Below are positions 47,464 to 58,628 of a stretch of DNA of 64,000 nt, in pieces. The notes under the pieces were generated by a model. The model did not search any database and was not told where the DNA came from. It saw nothing but the letters and a program-made list of their open reading frames with translations. This DNA comes from Bolinopsis microptera (taxonomy: Eukaryota > Ctenophora > Tentaculata > Lobata > Bolinopsidae). The number at the start of each line of letters is the position of its first letter. Position 1 is the first letter of the stretch. Both the position numbers and the translations under genes were made by a program. The stretch covers positions 6,234,169-6,298,168 of the forward strand of contig NC_087079.1 in NCBI RefSeq assembly GCF_026151205.1, given 5' to 3'.

Positions 47464-47739
47464 CTAGTACATTGTGTATAAAGTTGACAATGTTCCACAA
47501 CTTTGCCAGGCTGCAATATCGGGGTTATGTGAGATGCCGCACCATGCTGTCGGGAGCTGTTTGGGGAAAGCGTGGCAGGAGATCTCCTGGATGTTATAAA
47601 TGTCCGCATAGGGAAGGATCGTTGTTAGGAATTTGTATGCGACGTGTCCTGCGCAAAATATCTTATAGTTTGCCAGGGAGTAAATGATGCCAATGTGAGA
47701 GTAGTAGTCTAGAGAACCATCTACTAAAAGCGATCTCAC
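47464..47739 (-). CDS. 91-codon ORF of unknown function near the inner end of the left arm
   Basis: Open frame starting MRSLLVDGSLDYYSHIGIIY; the predicted peptide is rich in Tyr, Ile and Cys and has no recognised motif. A 71-codon frame overlaps on the other strand. The identical frame is mirrored at 49693-49968. It may be a remnant of a lost Polinton gene or chance. Confidence 0.25.
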   Translation of the reverse strand: MRSLLVDGSLDYYSHIGIIYSLANYKIFCAGHVAYKFLTTILPYADIYNIQEISCHAFPKQLPTAWCGISHNPDIAAWQSCGTLSTLYTMY

Positions 47740-47880
47740 TCTAGTTCAGAATAGGATGGGAACATAGCTGGAAGAGAGACAAAACGCTTACGTACGGGAG
47801 CCAAATCCCAGACAGATAAGTGACGATGTAGCACATATTGGAAAAAGTTAAATAGACTTCAGAATAGGAAATTTAACGAG

Positions 47881-48707
47881 AGAGAAAAGTTTGGTGAAGC
47901 TTTCTTCAAACTTCTGAACAATGCTCTCTTCGGGAAGAGTATGGAGTCGGTGAGGCTTAGAGTGAACATCAGACTGATACGGAACGGTAGGCAACATCGC
48001 TTTCAGACTAGTAAACCTGGAATCAAGAGGATTTGCATTTTCTCTGATAAACTGGTTGGACTAGAACTTGTTAAGCCTGTTATCGTGTTAGATAAACCGA
48101 TTTATTTAGGAGCAGCTATTTAGACTTGACCAAATTGTTAATGTATAGGTTCTGGTACGATGTCCTCAAGGTTAAATATAGTAGCATTAAACTATGTTTT
48201 ACGGATACAGATGGTTTCTTATATTGGGTTGAAACTGCCGATCTGCATAAAGACTATCAGGATATGGCCACTCATTTTGACATTAGTAGTTACCCTACTG
48301 ATCACCCTCTATTTGATTTAACTAACAAGACAGTACCGCGTTTAATGAAAGATGAATTTGCAGGTAAATTTGCCTCTGAGTTTGTAGGATTAAGAAGTAA
48401 ATTATATAGCTGTAAAGTTCATGAAGCTGTTGGTATGATGGCCGCAGCAGGGGTTAAATATAGAGTAGCTAGACGTCACTTATTACATGAGAAATATAAA
48501 AGTGTTTTGTTCGGTGGAGAGGAAGTGAGGGTTAACCAAACCGCACTTAGAAGTTAAAATCATACAATGTATACTATTAAGCAGAGGAAATGTGCACTTT
48601 CTGCCATTGATAATAAGAGATATATTTTGCCAGATTTAGTTACCACTAGAGCTTTAAGACATTGCCTTAACCAGCCTGAACTAGACTGTGACATTGATTT
48701 TGTTTAA
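47881..48707 (+). pseudogene. polB: Third, divergent polymerase fragment in the spacer
   Basis: Covers motif B (KLLNNALFGKSME) to the C-end, in the same orientation as the left-arm copy and beginning exactly at the arm border. It differs from the arm copies at many positions. Motif C reads FTDTDGFLYW, with Gly where the arms have Ser. A stop and frame change at 48121-48125 split it, and TAA at 48555-48557 is at the same place as the arms' TAA. It comes from a related but separate polymerase lineage. Confidence 0.82.
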
Positions 48708-49070
48708 GTTTTAAGATGTTATGCTTTGTGATTGTTGATTAACTTATTTGTTTGTTTTTTAAATTGTAAAATTTCATAATTTTATTACATTGTATATCAT
48801 TTCAGCTTTATTTATAAGATTTTTAAACTGCATCAGTTTATCCTTTAATTTGTTTATATTTTATTCTCTGCGATTTTGAAATGTTCACAATTGCTTTTAA
48901 TTATTCCTGTGGAATTACTTTATTAGATTAAATATTCTCAACTATTCGTATTTACCTTTATTTATTCCTGTGGAATTAATTTATCAGATAAAATATTCCG
49001 TGCGATTTTTTAAAATGATCACAATTGCCTTTAATTATTCCTGTAGAATTAATTTATTAGATAAAATATT

Positions 49071-49224
49071 CTCAACTATTCCACAAAGAATCATTGATAA
49101 TGTCAAATAAATGCAAGAAACTTGATTTGTTTCGTTTAATATAAATTCTCAACTATTCCACAAAGAATCATTGATAATGTCAAATAAATGCAAGAAACTT
49201 AATTTGTTTCGTTTAATATAAATC
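49071..49224. repeat. 77-bp direct duplication in the spacer
   Basis: Two copies beginning CTCAACTATTCCACAAAGAA at 49071 and 49148, overlapping the 3' end of the minus-strand ORF. The left copy abuts a 31-bp repeat unit. Confidence 0.9.
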
Positions 49225-49538
49225 CTAACCTTATTTACAAGTGACTTAACCATAGTGCGTTCATCCTCTGATAAAGCTATGCGTTGAGGTTGTGTGATTG
49301 GAATAACCCCATAAGTTAATTCTAGAAATAGACGCCGTAAATCATCAATATGTTTTCTGTTGGAAAGTATCCTTGAAAGTTTTCCATCTTCAATCAGAGT
49401 CCTAATCTCATTAAACTGAGTGATAGTTACACTGTTGATAACTGCCTGATTTATTTTGGTCATAGCTACATCTCCATCAACGGTCAAATCATTAAGCTGT
49501 TCCTCTATTTTTGAAAACATGTCAAACTGTTTTTTCAT
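49149..49538 (-). CDS. 129-codon ORF in the spacer, function unknown
   Basis: Starts at ATG 49538, two bases inside the right-arm border, and reads MKKQFDMFSKIEEQLNDLTV at its N-end. It is mostly charged and probably helical, with KSLVNKVRIYIKRNKLSFLH and a LFDIINDSL stretch at the C-end. It is the only apparently intact frame unique to the spacer. I do not recognise the family. Because the start touches the inversion border, the frame may be cut at its 5' end. Codon use does not look random, but I give no function. Confidence 0.45.
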   Translation of the reverse strand: MKKQFDMFSKIEEQLNDLTVDGDVAMTKINQAVINSVTITQFNEIRTLIEDGKLSRILSNRKHIDDLRRLFLELTYGVIPITQPQRIALSEDERTMVKSLVNKVRIYIKRNKLSFLHLFDIINDSLWNS

Positions 49539-49692
49539 AAAACTTTTCCCTCTCGTTAAATTTCCTATTCTGAAGTCTATTTAACTTTTTCCAATATGTG
49601 CTACTTCGTCACTTATCTGTCTGGGATTTGGCTCCCGTACGTAAGCGTTTTGTCTCTCTTCCAGCTATGTTCCCATCCTATTCTGAACTAGA

Positions 49693-49968
49693 GTGAGATC
49701 GCTTTTAGTAGATGGTTCTCTAGACTACTACTCTCACATTGGCATCATTTACTCCCTGGCAAACTATAAGATATTTTGCGCAGGACACGTCGCATACAAA
49801 TTCCTAACAACGATCCTTCCCTATGCGGACATTTATAACATCCAGGAGATCTCCTGCCACGCTTTCCCCAAACAGCTCCCGACAGCATGGTGCGGCATCT
49901 CACATAACCCCGATATTGCAGCCTGGCAAAGTTGTGGAACATTGTCAACTTTATACACAATGTACTAG
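49693..49968 (+). CDS. 91-codon ORF of unknown function, right arm
   Basis: Mirror copy of 47464-47739 with identical translation. No recognised motif. Confidence 0.25.
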   Translation: MRSLLVDGSLDYYSHIGIIYSLANYKIFCAGHVAYKFLTTILPYADIYNIQEISCHAFPKQLPTAWCGISHNPDIAAWQSCGTLSTLYTMY

Positions 49969-50159
49969 AGACTGATATGTGATATTTTTTAGTTGCCGTT
50001 AATATTTATGATGTTATATATTTTGATTTTCAATTATCTTAAAATTTGTATTTCTTGTTATACAATAAAACAACAATGTCTAGAACCGTTTTTAAAAGAA
50101 ACAGTTTGGAAATTTCCTAGTTAACTCCCTTATGCAAATAATCTAAAGTAAAATCTCGA

Positions 50160-50640
50160 AATAAGTTAAATAAATTTCACGGGAATAATTAAAGGTAAAT
50201 GTGAATAGTTGAAAATATTTTATCTAATAAATTAATTCTACAGGAATAATTAAAGGCAATTGTGATCATTTAAAAAATCGCACGGAATATTTTATCTGAT
50301 AAATTAATTCCGCCGGAAGAAATAAAGGTAAATGTGAATAGTTGAAAATATTTTATCTAATAAATTAATTCCACAGGAATAATTAAAGGTATTTGTGAAC
50401 ATTTTGAAAATCGCACGGAATATTTTATCTGATAAATTAATTCCGCCGGAATATTTTTTCTGATAAATTAATTCCGCCGGAATATTTTATCTGATAAATT
50501 AATTCCGCCGGAATATTTTATCTGATAGATTAATTCCGCCGGAATAAATAACTTAGGTAAATGCGAATAGTTGAGAATATTTAATCTAACAAATTAATTC
50601 CATAGGAATAATTCAAGGCAATTGTGAACATATCAAAATC
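50160..50640. repeat. 31-bp repeat array downstream of the right-arm polymerase
   Basis: Mirror of 46790-47270; units at 31-bp spacing around 50417-50540. Confidence 0.85.
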
Positions 50641-50804
50641 GCAGAGAATAAAATATAAACAAATTAAAAGTTAAACTGATGCAATTTAAAAATCATATAA
50701 ATAAAGCTGAAATGATATACAATCTAATAAAATTATGAAATTTTACAATTTAAAAAACAAACAAATAAGTTAATCAACAATCACAAAGCATAACATCTTA
50801 AAAC

Positions 50805-53000
50805 TTAAACAAAATCAATGTCACAGTCTAGTTCAGGCTGGTTAAGGCAATGTCTTAAAGCTCTAGTGGTGACTAAGTCTGGTAAAATATATCTCTTATT
50901 ATCAATGGCAGAAAGTGTACATTTCCTCTGCTTAATAGTATACATTGTATGATTTTAACTTCTTAGTGCGGTTTGGTTAACCCTCACTTCCTCTCCACCG
51001 AACAAAACACTTTTATATTTCTCATGTAATAAGTGACGCCTAGCTACTTTATGTTTAACCCCTGCTGTGGCCATCTTACCATCAGCTTCATGATCTTTAC
51101 AGTTATATAATTTACTTCTTAATCCACAAAACTCAGAGGCAAACTTACCCGCAAATTCATCTTTCACTAAGCCCGGTACTGCCTTGTTAGTTAAATCAAA
51201 TAGGGGGTGCTCAGTAGGGTAAATACTAGTGCCGAAATGACTGGCCATATCCTGATAGTCTTTATGCAGATCGGCAGTTTCAACCCAATATAAGAAACTA
51301 TCTGTATCCGTAATACATAATTTAATGTTACTATATTTAACCTTGAGGGCATCGTACCAGAATCTATACATTAACAATTTTGACAAGTTTAAAATAGCTG
51401 CTCCTAAATAAATCGGCTTATCTAACACGATAACAGGCTTTACAAGTTCTAGTCCAACCAGTTTATCAGAGAAAATGCAAAACCTCTTGAATCCAGGTTT
51501 ACTAGTCTGAAAGCGATGTTGCCTGCCGTTCCGTATCAGTCTGATGTTCACTCTAAGTCTCACCGACTCCATACTCTTCCCGAAGAAGGCATTGTTCAGT
51601 AGTTTGAAGAAAGCTTTACCAAACTCTGAAGTAGACTCCTGTCGTTTTTTGGCGTTAAATGCAATGTACTTCCTTAACCAATCAGACCGCTTAAATTCTA
51701 TAACTCTATGAATCTTGGTAGAAACACCGCTGATTGAAATGTAATACTGCAATGCTGCTACGTACATGAATCTTATGCTTAATCTTAGGAAAGAGGTTTG
51801 GAGCAAGCTTCTTAGAAGGATCAACGGAGTTTACCCCCTCTCCTCTCCATTGCCTTACGAGTTGCATTTGATACCATACTATCCTGTACCACCAGAGATT
51901 CAGGGAATAGAGGTAGATCGTTGAATTTTTTCGTGATCCTCGGGTTTCATATCTGTAATAATTACACTTGAAAAAGTAAGCCACGTCACCATTCGGATCC
52001 CAAGCCATGATGTCGTCGATGGTGAGAAGTTTACCCGGTTTCTGCCACTTGTAGCCCGATATAGGAAGCTTCTCATGACACATATCCCATCCGTACACGT
52101 TGTTTGCGTCTATATAGGAAAAGTAGCTTTCAGGTTTAGAAGGATCAAAGTCTGGAAGATTATGATTGTTAGCCTTAGCATAGCGATGAGTAATGTTGCT
52201 AATGCCACCACGGATAGCCTGCTCGATAAAATTATACATTTCCTGATCATCCAATCATTCTAGCTCTACCTCAGTATACTTTAATCCTGCATCTCATGTT
52301 AGACCTGGTGCAGTGTAATAATGAACAGGATCAAGATCATAAGAATTTATACACTCTGTCCTATACTGTTGTAGCACTGAGTCGAGGAGTAGGACATCAG
52401 AGGCTATGTAGAGATATACCAGATCCTCGAGACTCTCCAAACCAAACACCTCCCAGACTTTCTGCACATGAGCATAGTCCTCCTCCGAGCAGGGTTCATC
52501 GTTCAGGTCATTGAAGAAAGCCGTAATAGGAGTTAGTTCAGACTCCTCAAGGGTCTCGAAGGTCTTGAAGTAGGAGTATGAGTACACCCCTTTGCGAAGA
52601 AGAAGCTCCAGTTTCTCAGGCTCCACAGAACCAAACTTCTGCTGAAGGAAGTCTTCGACAGGTCCTGACGAATGAAGATTAGACACAAGTTTCTCTAGAG
52701 AGGAGTTGAGGTGAGCACATGAGTCAATGAATCTGAACTTTTTAGTGCTGAATGCTGTATATGTTTCCATAGCCTTGGCGATAACATAGATATCCCTAGG
52801 ATCATCAACACGATCTGCAATACCTCCAATAACCATGTGTGAGTCGTATCCTTTAAGATTGTGAAAGAAAATGGGTAAATACTTTGGTGTTTGACGTTCT
52901 AGGTTGCATGGTGGATGAGTGTAACCTAAAACTTTACAGTGTAGTGACAGTGATCGAGATGTTTATCTTTAATAAGTTTACATTTGCAAATAACACAATT
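50805..53000 (-). pseudogene. polB: Family-B DNA polymerase (Polinton type), broken, right arm
   Basis: Mirror of 44430-46626. It has the same premature stops (at 52294-52296, 52255-52257 and 50955-50957) and the same intact motifs A, B and C. It lacks one T present in the left arm near 45472, so a 182-codon frame (51706-52254) runs where the left arm has two shorter ones. One further substitution changes Pro to Ser nearby. As both arms share the major lesions, neither can supply the enzyme. Confidence 0.88.
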
Positions 53001-53029
53001 TGGATTAGCGATAATCTTAACTATTCGCA

Positions 53030-54000
53030 TTTTCCTTTATTAATTCCGGCGGAATTAATTTATCAGATAAAATATTCCGGCGGAATTAATTTATCAAATA
53101 AAATATTCCGGCGGAATTAATTTATCAGATAAAATATTCCGGCGGAATTAATTTATCAAATAAAATATTCTGGCGGAATTAATTTGTCAGATAAAATATT
53201 CCGTGCGATTTTTAAAATGTTCACAATTGCCTTTAATTATTCCTGTGGAATTAATTTATTAGATAAAGTATTCTCAACTATTCGCATTTACCTTTATTTA
53301 TTCCGGCGGAATTAATTTATCAGTTAAAATATTCCGAGCGATTTTTAAAAGGTTCACAATTGCCTTTAATTATTCCTGTGGAAATAATTTATTAGATAAA
53401 ATATTATCCATTCCCATCTCTAATGGTATCATCTCGCTATCAAACGTTTTAGCTACGATGTCTCCGGTGACCATCTTGCTGAGGTTTACTTTCAATTCCA
53501 AATTGAACTTTATACCAGTTCCATGATTATATTCAATAATATCAGTCAATCTGGGAAACGATTTCTTCAAAGCTCCTTGATATTGAATTTGTTTAAGTTT
53601 TAAGATGTTATGCTTTGTGATTGTTGATTAACTTATTTGTTTAAAAACTGCATCAGTTTAACTTTTAATTTGTTTATATTTTATTCTCTGCGATTTTAAA
53701 ATGTTCACAATTGCCTTTAATTATTCCTGTGGAAATAATTTATTAGATAAAATATTCTTAACTGATCGTATTTACCTTTGTTTATTCCGACGGAATTAAT
53801 TTATCAGATAAAATATTCCGGCGGAATTAATTTATCAGATAAAATATTCCGGCGGAATTAATTTATCAGTTAAAATATTCCGGCGGAAATAATTTATCAG
53901 ATAAAATATTCCGGCGGAATTAATTTATCAGTTAAAATATTCCGTGCGATTTTTAAAATGGTCACAATTACCTTTAATTATTCCGGCGGAATTAATTTAT
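53030..54000. repeat. 31-bp repeat array upstream of the right-arm polymerase
   Basis: Mirror of 43430-44400, including the 66-codon frame (53370-53570, minus). Confidence 0.85.
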
Positions 54001-54698
54001 CAGTTAAAATATTCCGTACGAAATAATCCATCTATGGCCGTGATACTGGTTACCGTCTGGTTTCCCAAGGAACTCTCTTCAGCTGTCTCACTTGTCTCCA
54101 CTCTAGGTCTCACGTTCCTGGCTGTCGCGCTACTATCAGGTCTTCTGCAGATCGTCTCATGCTCCAATCTAAGCTCCCGACTCTGGAAAAACAAACTACA
54201 TACCCGACATGGGAAAAGATCCCCCTCACATACCAAACGATGAGTCACCAAATCATCAGGATGAGTAAGGCAAACTGTAAACCACTTACCCTTACCACAT
54301 GCTTCCACATGTCTCTTAAAATTCCGTACATACCATTTCTGACACACCGGGCACTGATGACCTGGATCCCTTATCTGTCTGAGGTTTAAATAATAAGAGG
54401 TAGTATCTATTCTATCGAACACGCCTACACATGCCGCATCCATCACGGCAAGCTCCAGTTGAGCATCAATACTACTCCTCAAGGTAAGATCAATCATCTC
54501 CTGTTTAAACTGATGAACGTACAAGGGACTGGACACATAGCGGTTACCATTCGAGGCAGTCACAGTCAAAAGTGCTTTAATAGGATAGTTATCCCGAGCA
54601 CGCCAAATAGACTTGGAAACCTCCGCAAGGGCTGAATCATATTCACCACTGAACTTAAAGTCCGTAGAAGGACCGAAATGACAAGGGCTCTTTGTCAT
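54000..54698 (-). CDS. Zinc-finger protein of the Polinton-like element, right arm
   Basis: Mirror of 42732-43430 with an identical predicted protein of 232 residues and the same two Cys/His fingers. Its stop codon lies next to the first 31-bp repeat units. That this frame is intact in both arms while the polymerase is broken is notable. Confidence 0.6.
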   Translation of the reverse strand: MTKSPCHFGPSTDFKFSGEYDSALAEVSKSIWRARDNYPIKALLTVTASNGNRYVSSPLYVHQFKQEMIDLTLRSSIDAQLELAVMDAACVGVFDRIDTTSYYLNLRQIRDPGHQCPVCQKWYVRNFKRHVEACGKGKWFTVCLTHPDDLVTHRLVCEGDLFPCRVCSLFFQSRELRLEHETICRRPDSSATARNVRPRVETSETAEESSLGNQTVTSITAIDGLFRTEYFN

Positions 54699-55074
54699 AG
54701 CGACCAAAGGGGAAATAATCTGACAATCGGTTGTTTCAAGATTTGATAATTCAAGCAGCGAATTCAATCAAATTAGCAAATAGATAATGTCAACTGCAAA
54801 ATTTTTGGTTTATATAACACATCCTCTATCAGCACCGAATATCCAGTATCAATTAACACCCTGCACGGATGTTAATTGAAGTGTTAATTGATATCCCGAT
54901 CGGCTTGTCAGACTACCGGTCATGTCCTCATGTAATTAGTTCCGGGGCCAGAGTGAAAAAATATCGACTAGTCTTCCTGATTGGCTTGTCAGACTGCCAG
55001 TCATATCTTCAAGTGAAACTATTTTACTTATCTAGAGCACAGCACAGACATTATTAGGAATATAATTGCACACA

Positions 55075-55565
55075 GCTAAAGTTTGCTAGGGTTACTACAC
55101 CCGGACAGCTCACTCAATCCAGCTACCTAGTATAAATTTCAAGGCCACACTTCCTGCATATATCCTATATAACCCGGAACTATACAGCAAATATTTTGAG
55201 AATATACTTTCCCATTCTAGCTAGGGTTGACTAGGGTTACTACACCCGGACAGCTCACTCAATCCAGCTACCTAGTATAAATTTCAAGGCCACACTTCCT
55301 GCATATATCCTATATAACCCGGAACTATACAGCAAATATTTTGAGAATATACTTTCCCATTCTAGCTAGGGTTGACTAGGGTTACTACACCCGGAAAGCT
55401 CACTCAATCCAGCTACCTAGTATAAATTTCAAGGCCACACTTCCTGCACATATCCTATATAACCCGGAACTATACAGCAAATATTTTGAGAATATACATT
55501 CCCATTCTAGCTAGGGTTGACTAGGGTTACCACACCCGGAAAGCTCACTCAATCCAGCTACCTAG
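55075..55565. repeat. 145-bp subterminal repeats, right arm
   Basis: Mirror of 41865-42355; three full units plus a partial one. Confidence 0.93.
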
Positions 55566-55699
55566 GGTTAACCAGGAAACTAATTACACCCTTTTTTACA
55601 CACAAATTTATATGTCAGATTTTCAAACCGCCCTATTTCCGCCTGAAATCCACTGTTCTCGAAATGAGTCTGGCCCGGCATAGTCATACTACTCATAAA

Positions 55700-57541
55700 G
55701 TTCACAAATGCTATAATACTAAGTTTGAATAAATTACTTATATTTATTATCGATTATCACTACGCACTAAAGATAAGATGACACTGCATATAATTATTGC
55801 TGAGAGTAACGTAGCCCGGTAGCCTGTTGCACCTGTGCCACGAGATCCTTTCACTAAGATGCAGACTGTGGTTCCTTCAACAAATTCTTCGCAGCACATT
55901 TTTGTGCCAACGGTTATTTTTCAGTGCCAAGAATCGCTGGAATTGCCAGCATATTGTTATGGCACCTGGCTCCAAGAAAAGTGAAATGTTTGGGTTCAAG
56001 AAAAGTGAAATGTTTGGGTTCAAGAAAAGTGAAATGTTTCCCTCACAACTCACGAACTGTTCATCTAGAATTGTTTTTAATTCTCCATATTATTATCTTA
56101 TTATGGAGCCACCGGCTACACCTGGTTAAAACTTAAAACGCTTCCATCCCATTACATAATACTGGATATTACAATTCCCTCCAGCCTCTCTAGGGTTGTT
56201 AGATGTACTTTATCCAGATATTCACTAACATTGGTCACATCCTTCATTGCAACAGGTAGTTGATACGGCCAGTTGCTGGTTGGTGGTACCAAATTAGGGT
56301 TTTAAAAACCGCTGCAGCGATTATTATTAGTGATAGATGTGCAATATCCGATGACGTCATGATTTAACGTGACGTCAGAATTTAACGTGACGTCAGAATT
56401 TAACGTCAGTTCAACCGTCACGCTTGTAAATCGTAACAGATGTTGAATGAAGCGTCTTTGAAGTTACCAGACCCATTGTTCAACTTGCCAATTAGTTTTG
56501 TAGGCGAGGTATTAGGCTCATCTCTACGAATATGACGGTTTAAGCCCCAAATTCAATTGCTTTTGAAGCTTTAGAGTTTCCAAATTTGAGTCGTTCTACA
56601 GCTAGGTTCTGTATTTGTTGTTCTCGTCTCTTCCGTTTTAGTAAAACTGGAATTTTTCATGATTTTGGGTCATGACTCCATCATTGTTTGGAATTAAGAT
56701 TTTGTTGAAGGTATGTCTTACTCTCTCAGCTATAAAGGATCACTTATGCCTAATGACTATGGTCATTAATGGTCACTTATGGTACTATTAAGGTACGAAC
56801 GTCTAGTCTCATCGTGTATTTTCGTACCATTTTGACACTCAAATATTGGAACATGTTCATCATATATTGCATATTGTTTTTTCATGTTTCAATCAACGAA
56901 CAAACTAAAAAATGCACTAGATTAGGAATATGGCTGCTTTAAACGAGATACAATTGCAATATGATGCCACGGAATGGTTAGTTAAAGGCATAAGTGTCTG
57001 AAATAAAGGTTAAGCGTTTAAGAAATAACCTTCTCTGTTTAATGTTTAAGTGACTCACCTCCTTACTCAGTTTATTTGTCTAAAAAGCGCCATTTTTTGC
57101 CTAATATAGCCAACATATAACATGACGAGCAAGTAGGATGACGTCACAACACATGCCCAAATATGGGCATCAAAAGCTCTTCGTACAGGAGAGTTCCAAT
57201 GTTGCTGACAGTTACCAATTGTTTCTATTCATGATTATCCGGCTAGTTTTCTAAACAGTTCACAGCTGGCACCAAGAGCTGTTTAACTTTAACATCCAGG
57301 TGCTTCTAATATGTTATACTTAACCGTTTTTATCTCGCAGTCACATCTAATAGCTTTCCTTTGTTACTCCTAGGAACAGTTTGTTTTGGTGTTGGGGACG
57401 TCGATCACAAGAAAGTAAGAAAAAACAATGAAATTTGAAAAGCACGCACAACATTTCCTCATTTCCAAAGTAGTACTTTAGTGTGCCGACTAATAAAGTA
57501 GTTAGGTTGTGTTGCTGTATTTAGTATAAGTAGAGGGCTCC
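55700..57541. other. Unique intergenic DNA right of the Polinton-like element
   Basis: Small repeats only: an 18-bp AAGAAAAGTGAAATGTTTGG-type triplication (about 55973-56040) that keeps frames of 70 and 100 codons open, and a GACGTCAGAATTTAAC-type repeat at about 56368-56405. No gene recognised. Confidence 0.45.
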
Positions 57542-58628
57542 GGGCCATGCTGAGGGGTTGCCTGATCATTCCTGACTCCTAGCCTTCTCCTTTGGGCCAT
57601 GCTGAGGGGTTGCCTGATAATTCCTGACTCCTAGCCTTCTCCTTTGGGCCATGCTGAGGGGTTGCCTGATCATTCCTGACTCCAAGCCTTTTCCTTTGGG
57701 CCATGCTGAGGGGTTGCCTGATCATTCCTGACTCATAGCCTTTTCCTGTGGGCCATGCTGAGGGGTTGCCTGATCATTCCTGACTCCTAGCCTTTTCCTG
57801 TGGGCCATGTTGAGGGGTTGCCTGATCATTCCTGACTCCTAGCCTTCTCCTTCGGGCCATGCTGAGGGGTTGCCTGATCATTCCTGACTCCTAGCCCTTT
57901 CCTTCGGGCCATACTGAGGGGTTGCCTGATCATTCCTGACTCCTAGCCTTCTCCTTTGGGCCATGCTGAGGGGTTGCCTGATAATTCCTGACTCCTAGCC
58001 TTCTCCTTTGGGCCATGCTGAGGGGTTGCCTGATCATTCCTGACTCCTAGCATTCTCCTTCGGGCCATGTTGAGGGGTTGCCTGATCATTCCTGACTCCT
58101 AGCCTTTTCCTTCGGGCCATGCTGAGGGGTTGCCTGATCATTCCTGACTCCTAGCATTCTCCTTCGGGCCATGCTGAGGGGTTGCCTGATCATTCCTGAC
58201 TCCTAGCCTTCTCCTTCGGGCCATGCTGAGGGGTTGCCTGATCATTCCTGACTCCTAGCCTTTTCCTTCGGGCCATACTGAGGGGTTGCCTGATCATTCC
58301 TGACTCCTAGCCTTCTCCTTCGGGCCATGTTGAGGGGTTGCCTGATCATTCCTGACTCCTAGCCTTCTCCTTCGGGCCATGCTGAGGGGTTGCCTGATCA
58401 TTCCTGACTCCTAGCCTTCTCCTTCGGGCCATGCTGAGGGGTTGCCTGATCATTCCTGACTCCTAGCCTTTTCCTTCGGGCCATGCTGAGGGGTTGCCTG
58501 ATCATTCCTGACTCCTAGCATTCTCCTTCGGGCCATGCTGAGGGGTTGCCTGATAATTCCTGACTCCTAGCCTTCTCCTTCGGGCCATGCTGAGGGGTTG
58601 CCTGATCATTCCTGACTCCTAGCATTCT
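57542..58628. repeat. 52-bp minisatellite (about 21 units)
   Basis: Unit GGGCCATGCTGAGGGGTTGC followed by CTGATCATTCCTGACTCCTA and GCCTTCTCCTTC. Units differ at a few positions (CATGC/CATGT/CATAC, GATCATT/GATAATT). Head-to-tail with no spacers. Confidence 0.97.

Larger units (their letters stand above)
41737..55693. mobile_element. Palindromic Polinton/Maverick-like element, 13,957 bp
   Basis: Begins AGTAGTATGACTATG and ends with the exact inverse, flanked by CATAAA (41731-41736, 55694-55699). A 6-bp duplication with 5'-AG ends is characteristic of Polintons, and the encoded protein-primed-type family-B polymerase agrees. Unlike ordinary Polintons (15-20 kb, TIRs usually 0.1-1 kb, with integrase, capsid and ATPase genes), here two 6.15-kb arms (41737-47892 and 49540-55693) make up 88 percent of the element around a 1,647-bp spacer. 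I found only about five differences between arms. No integrase, capsid, ATPase or protease frame is visible, so it is non-autonomous. Confidence 0.82.
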
